Shown piece by piece: positions 6,080 through 8,975 of a stretch of 8,975 bases of DNA. The first letter of the stretch is position 1. Each line of letters starts with the position of its first letter. Under the pieces are notes generated by a model that did not search any database, had not been told where the DNA came from, and saw only the letters and a list, made by a program, of their open reading frames with translations. A program made the translations under genes and the position numbers. Source of the stretch: an uncultured Bacteroidales bacterium (lineage in GTDB: Bacteria > Bacteroidota > Bacteroidia > Bacteroidales > P3); contig CAMWSI010000024.1 in the NCBI GenBank assembly GCA_947176875.1, positions 1-8,975 of the forward strand, read 5' to 3'.

Positions 6080-7426
6080 TTAATTGAACAATCCCGGCAA
6101 CTTACGGACGGCATAAGGCTCGGCGAACACGACAACGCGGTCGCCGGCCTGAATATGGAAATCGCCCACGGCGATGAAACTCTGCGAACCGCGTATCACG
6201 CCGCCGATGATGCTGCCCTCCGGCAGATGCAGATGCTTGATGGCGCGGCGCGTGACTTTGGCGTCCGGCTTGACGACGAATTCCAACACCTCGGCATCCA
6301 CGCCGCTGAGCACCTTCGACGACTCCACCTCCGCGTTGAGCGTAAAGCGTGCGATATAACTCGCCGTAATCAGTTTCTTGTTGATAATCGTATCCACGCC
6401 CACGGTCTGCGCCAAATCGATGTAGTCGATGTTCTCCACGAGCGCAATCGTCGTATGTACACCGGCCTTTTTGGCATAGAGGCAGGCCAGGATATTGGTT
6501 TCCGTCGAATCCGTCACGGCGATGAAAGCGTCCATGCGCTCCATGCCTTCGTCACGCAACACATCCAAATCGGTCGCATCGCCATTGATGATCAATGTGT
6601 CGCGGGAAACCGCCGCCGCGACTTCCTCGCAACGCCGACGGTCTTTCTCTATCAACTTCACCTTCATTTCCTTCTCTATGCGCAACGTCGTCTGCTTGCC
6701 GATGCGCCCCGCCCCCGCTATCATGACATTGTTGATTTTCTTGTCGTGCTTGCCCGTCAGCGCGAAAAACTCGTCCCCCTTTTCGGGACGCGCGATAACA
6801 TAGACCAAATCGCCCGCCATCAGCATGTCGTCCCCCATCGGAATAATCGTACGACGGTTGCGGTGAATCGCCACGGCCCGGAAATCCAGCTGCGGATACT
6901 CTTCGGCGATACGGGCCAGCGTCTTGCCGACCAACGGCGCATCGTCATTGACGCGCAACAACATAAGCCGCAACAGGTTTTGGCCGAAATTGAACACCTC
7001 GGCCGTACCCGAATGCTGCAAAAGATTCACGATTTCGTTCGAGGCGATACGTTCCGGACACACGTAACGGTCTATGCCCAGCCCCGTGAAAAACGCCCGA
7101 CGGTCATCGCGGTTCATCTCGGCCGTATTGACACGCGCTATCGTGCGCTTGGCCCCCAACTTCTTCCCGATGATACACGTCAGCAGATTGGGTTCCTCTT
7201 CGTGCAACACCGAAATCAGCAAGTCCATGTTACGGACATTGGCCTGCTCCAACACGCTGACCGAGCAGGAGTCGCCCGTAATCGTCAGCAGGTCGGTGCT
7301 GGCTTCCAGACGTTCCAACAGGTCGCTGTGCGGATCCACGACCACAATGTTGTGATCCTCTACTTCCGACAGCATCCGCGCCAAATGAAATCCCACTTCC
7401 CCGTCTCCGGCAATCAGTATATTCAT
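6080..7426 (-). CDS. trkA: Trk system potassium transport protein TrkA (double RCK)
   Basis: This 448-aa cytosolic peripheral protein has a duplicated RCK architecture: TrkA_N, TrkA_C, TrkA_N, TrkA_C. The first Rossmann domain opens with MNILIAGDGEVGFHLA, with GDGEVG at residues 7-12 and the ribose-binding acid Asp31 at the end of strand 2. The second starts at NNVMIAGAGRIG, with GAGRIG at 238-243 and the equivalent acid Glu260. Each is followed by a TrkA_C segment: LRVNDDAPLVGKTLARIAEE (157-176) and EFVVKPDAKVTRRAIKHLHL (382-401), both with 'G/R..L..L'-type cores and a later 'GD.V.VFA'. TrkA binds NAD(H) or ATP and gates TrkH. Length matches the E. coli-type TrkA. The start ATG at 7426 leads directly into the first beta strand, so it is secure. 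It is the first gene of the minus-strand block, with its own promoter in the divergent region. Confidence 0.96.
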   Translation of the reverse strand: MNILIAGDGEVGFHLARMLSEVEDHNIVVVDPHSDLLERLEASTDLLTITGDSCSVSVLEQANVRNMDLLISVLHEEEPNLLTCIIGKKLGAKRTIARVNTAEMNRDDRRAFFTGLGIDRYVCPERIASNEIVNLLQHSGTAEVFNFGQNLLRLMLLRVNDDAPLVGKTLARIAEEYPQLDFRAVAIHRNRRTIIPMGDDMLMAGDLVYVIARPEKGDEFFALTGKHDKKINNVMIAGAGRIGKQTTLRIEKEMKVKLIEKDRRRCEEVAAAVSRDTLIINGDATDLDVLRDEGMERMDAFIAVTDSTETNILACLYAKKAGVHTTIALVENIDYIDLAQTVGVDTIINKKLITASYIARFTLNAEVESSKVLSGVDAEVLEFVVKPDAKVTRRAIKHLHLPEGSIIGGVIRGSQSFIAVGDFHIQAGDRVVVFAEPYAVRKLPGLFN

Positions 7427-7499
7427 GTATCCTTTTTTCTATTGCTCTATCTGCGACACAAAACGGATTCGCCCACGCGAACGTTATCCGCATAAATGA

Positions 7500-7507
7500 C
7501 AAATGTA
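7500..7507 (-). promoter_or_regulatory. -7 promoter element for the trkA operon
   Basis: TACATTTG on the minus strand (7507-7500) matches TAnnTTTG and lies 73 bases before the trkA ATG. No convincing TTTG -33 box is seen at the expected distance. Only 12 bases separate it from the oppositely oriented -7 element of the lipoprotein gene. Confidence 0.55.
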
Positions 7508-7519
7508 CGAAAAAATCCT

Positions 7520-7527
7520 TACTTTTG
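7520..7527 (+). promoter_or_regulatory. -7 promoter element for the small lipoprotein gene
   Basis: TACTTTTG followed by CAG (7520-7530) matches TAnnTTTG and lies 39 bases before the ATG at 7567. No clear -33 box. The two divergent promoters overlap physically, so polymerase binding at one should hinder the other. Confidence 0.55.
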
Positions 7528-7566
7528 CAGTGTTTACTCTTGATCGGTAATCCAAAAAACGAAACC

Positions 7567-7923
7567 ATGAAACGCATCCTGTACGCCGCGCTGTCGCTTG
7601 CGGCCGTCCTCTGCTTATCCACTGCCTGCCGGCATACGCCCAAACCGCTTTTATCCACCGAAAAGATGATTGAAATCGGCATGGATATCCGCTTGGCCGA
7701 AGCGCAATTGGGCGCCGACATCCCGAGCGGTGCCGGACAGACGCTTCTCGAAGAAAAGACCGCCGCCGTCTATACGCCCATCCTGGCGCACTACGGCCTG
7801 AGCCTCGACGCTTATATGCAGAATGTTCACTATTACCTCGGCAAACCGCAGAAGATGCAGGCCATTCAGGACGAAATCGCCGCACGGTTGCGCGTCATGG
7901 CCGACACTCCGGTGGCGGAATAA
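7567..7923 (+). CDS. Small DUF4296-like lipoprotein
   Basis: This 118-aa protein has an N-terminal lipoprotein-type signal: MKRILYAALSLAAVLCLSTAC, with Cys21 as the likely lipidated residue. The -3 position is Ser rather than the usual Leu, so the lipobox is relaxed. The mature part is mostly helical: a Lys-Met segment (STEKMIEIGMDIRLAEAQLG, 25-44) and later YTPILAHYGLSLDAYMQNVHYYLGKPQKMQ. The pattern 'K.M..I..D..LAEA ... Y..IL..Y.L....Y...V.YYL..P..M..I' is what I associate with Bacteroidota DUF4296 proteins, whose function is unknown. After the Cys there is no acidic surface-export signal (the residues are RHTPK), so a periplasm-facing anchor is more likely than surface display. I start at 7567 rather than the earlier frame opening at 7525, because the signal peptide begins here and 7525 lies within the promoter element. 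Confidence 0.8.
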   Translation: MKRILYAALSLAAVLCLSTACRHTPKPLLSTEKMIEIGMDIRLAEAQLGADIPSGAGQTLLEEKTAAVYTPILAHYGLSLDAYMQNVHYYLGKPQKMQAIQDEIAARLRVMADTPVAE

Positions 7924-7934
7924 CCGCAGCGCCG

Positions 7935-7958
7935 CGGTAGCGGCCGAAGACGCTACCG
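7935..7958. terminator. Hairpin between the convergent lipoprotein and hxlR-type genes
   Basis: CGGTAGCG (7935-7942) and CGCTACCG (7951-7958) form a perfect 8-bp stem with an 8-nt loop. It begins 12 bases after the lipoprotein stop and includes the TAG stop (7953-7955) of the convergent regulator. On the plus strand it is followed by the weak pyrimidine run TATTTCTTCTC. It may act as a shared, inefficient terminator. Confidence 0.45.
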
Positions 7959-8306
7959 ACCGTATTTCTTCTCGAAGATGTCGAAATGATCTTCGCCCCA
8001 CTTCAGCATGGCATCGATAATCGGTATGAGCGATAGGCCGAGTTCCGTAATCCGGTATTCGGAACGTGGCGGCAACTCCGGATGGATGGTCTTGGCCACC
8101 AACCCGTCTTCGGTCATTTCCTTGAGCTGAATGTCGAGTACACGGGGCGCGGCCTCGGGCAAACAACGGTGTATCTCGCTCGGACGCATGGGTGCGCCGG
8201 AACGCAACTCATCCAATATACACGATTTCCATTTGGATTCTATCAGGCTCATCGTGAGCCGGAGCGGGCAATCCAAATCCACGGGGATTTTCTTTTCGTA
8301 TGCCAT
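7953..8306 (-). CDS. HxlR family winged-helix transcriptional regulator
   Basis: This 117-aa cytosolic DNA-binding protein has the full HxlR pattern: DCPLRLTMSLIESKWKSCIL (12-31), RPSEIHRCLP (41-50), VLDIQLKEMTEDGLVAKTIH (56-75), the wing PPRSEYRITELGLSL (79-93) and the dimerisation helix IPIIDAMLKWGEDHF (94-108). Cys13 is the conserved N-terminal cysteine that senses thiol-reactive or oxidative stress in some family members (YodB, HypR). Whether it senses here is inference. The ATG at 8306 is preferred over the frame opening at 8336 (GTG-like, adding MRWKSVSENL), because the latter begins right next to the -7 element at 8334-8341 and the conserved protein begins near MAYEKK. It is divergent from the NTF2-like gene, with an operator-like repeat cluster in between, so it likely represses itself and that neighbour. 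Confidence 0.92.
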   Translation of the reverse strand: MAYEKKIPVDLDCPLRLTMSLIESKWKSCILDELRSGAPMRPSEIHRCLPEAAPRVLDIQLKEMTEDGLVAKTIHPELPPRSEYRITELGLSLIPIIDAMLKWGEDHFDIFEKKYGR

Positions 8307-8333
8307 AAGGTTTTCTGATACGGATTTCCATCG

Positions 8334-8341
8334 CAAATTTA
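8334..8341 (-). promoter_or_regulatory. -7 promoter element of the HxlR-type regulator gene
   Basis: TAAATTTG on the minus strand (8341-8334) matches TAnnTTTG, 27 bases before the ATG at 8306. The expected -33 position (about 8361-8365) falls at the start of the operator-like repeats, so a bound repressor would block it. Confidence 0.6.
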
Positions 8342-8363
8342 GTCAATACCCTTGAAAGTCAGA

Positions 8364-8403
8364 ATACCGAAAAAATTTTCCATACCCGAATAATTTTTCG
8401 GTA
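8364..8403. promoter_or_regulatory. Operator-like repeat cluster for the HxlR-type regulator
   Basis: The outer arms TACCGAAAAA (8365-8374) and TTTTTCGGTA (8394-8403) are perfect complements. The same block also reads as a tandem direct repeat, ATACCGAAAAAATTTTC (8364-8380) and ATACCCGAATAATTTTTC (8382-8399). Each unit is a quasi-palindrome: GAAAA-TTTTC in the first, CCGAA-TTCGG (8386-8401) in the second. Centre spacing is about 18-19 bp. The cluster sits between the two divergent promoters and touches both -33 regions, the normal place for autoregulation by an HxlR dimer. Confidence 0.65.
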
Positions 8404-8436
8404 CTTGCCTTATTGACATCCACCGCCCTATCTTTG
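8404..8436 (+). promoter_or_regulatory. Promoter of the NTF2-like gene
   Basis: TATCTTTG (8429-8436) is a perfect -7 element. A TTG-type -33 (CTTG, 8404-8407) lies 21 bases upstream, immediately adjacent to the right operator arm. The leader to the ATG at 8467 is about 25 nt and A-rich (ACAACACAAATAAACA). Confidence 0.7.
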
Positions 8437-8466
8437 CGGCCGGAACAACACAAATAAACACCCGAT

Positions 8467-8850
8467 ATGAGAGACAAAATCCATGAATACGAAGCGGTGG
8501 CCGAGGCCGCCGGGAAATTCGTAAAGAGCGTGGCCGAGGGCGACAGCTCTTATGCCAAAACCCTGTTCACCGACGACGCCGTACTGTTCGGCATGCTGGA
8601 CGGCACCTTGGAACACGGTTCCATTGAGCAGTTCTATCACAATGTGGATACCGTGGGCGCCGGCGACCGCTTCAAAGCGCGCATCGACGTGCTCGCTGTG
8701 GAAGAGACGGTGGCCGTGGTCCGCGTACTGGAAGAAGGCTGGGGCGGCCGCATCGACTTCACCGACTTCCTCCTGCTCCTCAAACTCAACGGCGAATGGA
8801 AATGCGTGGCCAAAGCCTATAACCAAAACTCCGATACCATTAAGAAATAG
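8467..8850 (+). CDS. NTF2-like (putative lumazine-binding type) small protein
   Basis: This 127-aa single-domain protein without signal peptide or membrane segment has the SnoaL/NTF2-like cone fold pattern. An N-terminal helix pair (EYEAVAEAAGKFVKSVAEGD, 7-26) is followed by LFTDDAVLFGMLDG (33-46), a helix SIEQFYHNVD (52-61), then antiparallel strands ARIDVLAVEETVAVVRVLEE (71-90), IDFTDFLLLLKLNGEWKCVA (96-115) and KAYNQ. The 'F.DF..L.K..G.WK...K.Y' ending is that of the Lumazine_bd_2 group. Such proteins are small-molecule binders or enzymes of very varied activity, so no reaction can be assigned. It is divergently transcribed from an HxlR regulator, which points to inducible expression by a stress signal or small molecule (inference). 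A strong terminator starts 40 bases after the stop, so it is probably monocistronic. Confidence 0.85.
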   Translation: MRDKIHEYEAVAEAAGKFVKSVAEGDSSYAKTLFTDDAVLFGMLDGTLEHGSIEQFYHNVDTVGAGDRFKARIDVLAVEETVAVVRVLEEGWGGRIDFTDFLLLLKLNGEWKCVAKAYNQNSDTIKK

Positions 8851-8890
8851 GCTGTCACTCCCTCGCCGCCACCCGGCGGATGCAATAAAA

Positions 8891-8929
8891 AAAGCGTGCT
8901 TCCTTGCGGAGGCACGCTTTTTCTTTTTG
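8891..8929. terminator. Strong bidirectional intrinsic terminator
   Basis: AAAGCGTGCTTCC (8891-8903) pairs with GGAGGCACGCTTT (8908-8920) over 13 bp with one G-T wobble, around loop TTGC. The plus strand continues TTCTTTTT, and the minus strand continues with seven or so T residues from the A-run at 8887-8893. It should end both the NTF2-like transcript and a minus-strand transcript entering from the right. Confidence 0.93.
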
Positions 8930-8942
8930 TCGGAAGCGGGGC

Positions 8943-8975
8943 TTATTTCCCCAATTCCGCCCCTTTGCGCAAGGC
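8943..8975 (-). CDS. C-terminal 10 codons of an unidentified minus-strand gene (runs off the right edge)
   Basis: The minus strand from the window edge reads ALRKGAELGK and then a TAA stop (8945-8943). A stop 14 bases before the bidirectional terminator is exactly where a gene end is expected, and this is the only minus-strand frame that stops there. The fragment is too short for family assignment. Confidence 0.5.
   Translation of the reverse strand, partial: ALRKGAELGK

Noticed and set aside
6155..7495. 446-codon plus-strand open frame antisense to trkA
   Set aside because: trkA on the other strand has two complete Rossmann nucleotide-binding motifs; this frame is a low-complexity His/Arg/Gln shadow.
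7525..7566. Earlier start (7525) of the lipoprotein gene
   Set aside because: It overlaps the -7 element and would place 14 residues before the basic start of an evident signal peptide.
8307..8336. Ten-residue N-terminal extension of the HxlR regulator
   Set aside because: It would start within or beside the -7 element at 8334-8341, and HxlR proteins usually begin shortly before the conserved Cys-Pro, as from the ATG at 8306.

Overview
The window comes from a moderately GC-rich member of the Bacteroidota, most likely Bacteroidales. Several promoters match the Bacteroidota -7 consensus TAnnTTTG, start codons have short AT-rich leaders with little Shine-Dalgarno sequence, and the protein families (DUF4143-type AAA ATPase, a DUF4296-like lipoprotein, a secreted bleomycin-hydrolase-type protease) are typical of the group. 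GC content and gene style resemble Alistipes/Rikenellaceae, but that is a guess.

Layout. Positions 1-183 (minus) hold the N-terminus of an ABC transporter ATPase, which continues beyond the left edge. It is divergent from an AAA_14/DUF4143 ATPase gene at 380-1555 (plus). The 196-bp gap between them has promoters for both genes and two related palindromes. The ATPase gene is convergent with recX (1552-2031, minus), and their stop codons overlap.

A minus-strand block then reads, in transcription order, trkA (7426-6080), trkH (6033-4558), an arginase-fold protein lacking most metal ligands (4536-3382), a secreted C1-family cysteine peptidase (3243-2044) and recX (2031-1552). The spacings are 46, 21, 138 and 12 nt. 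trkA and trkH together encode a complete K+ uptake channel and its cytosolic nucleotide-sensing gating ring. The arginase-like gene is probably co-transcribed with them. The peptidase/recX pair may be a separate unit or a continuation, because no clear promoter is visible in the 138-nt gap.

trkA is divergent from a small lipoprotein gene (7567-7923, plus), with promoter -7 elements only 12 bp apart. The right part of the window is a compact regulatory module: an HxlR-family repressor gene (8306-7953, minus) divergent from a small NTF2-like protein gene (8467-8850, plus), with an operator-like repeat cluster at 8364-8403 between the two promoters. The NTF2-like gene ends at a strong, apparently bidirectional terminator (8891-8929). 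The last 33 bases appear to be the C-terminus of a further minus-strand gene.

No rRNA, tRNA, CRISPR array, insertion sequence or prophage is visible. Most of the window is ordinary chromosomal housekeeping. The items most worth a second look are the paired palindromes before the ATPase, the HxlR operator cluster, the metal-site-depleted arginase homologue and the strong hairpin in the first codons of recX.
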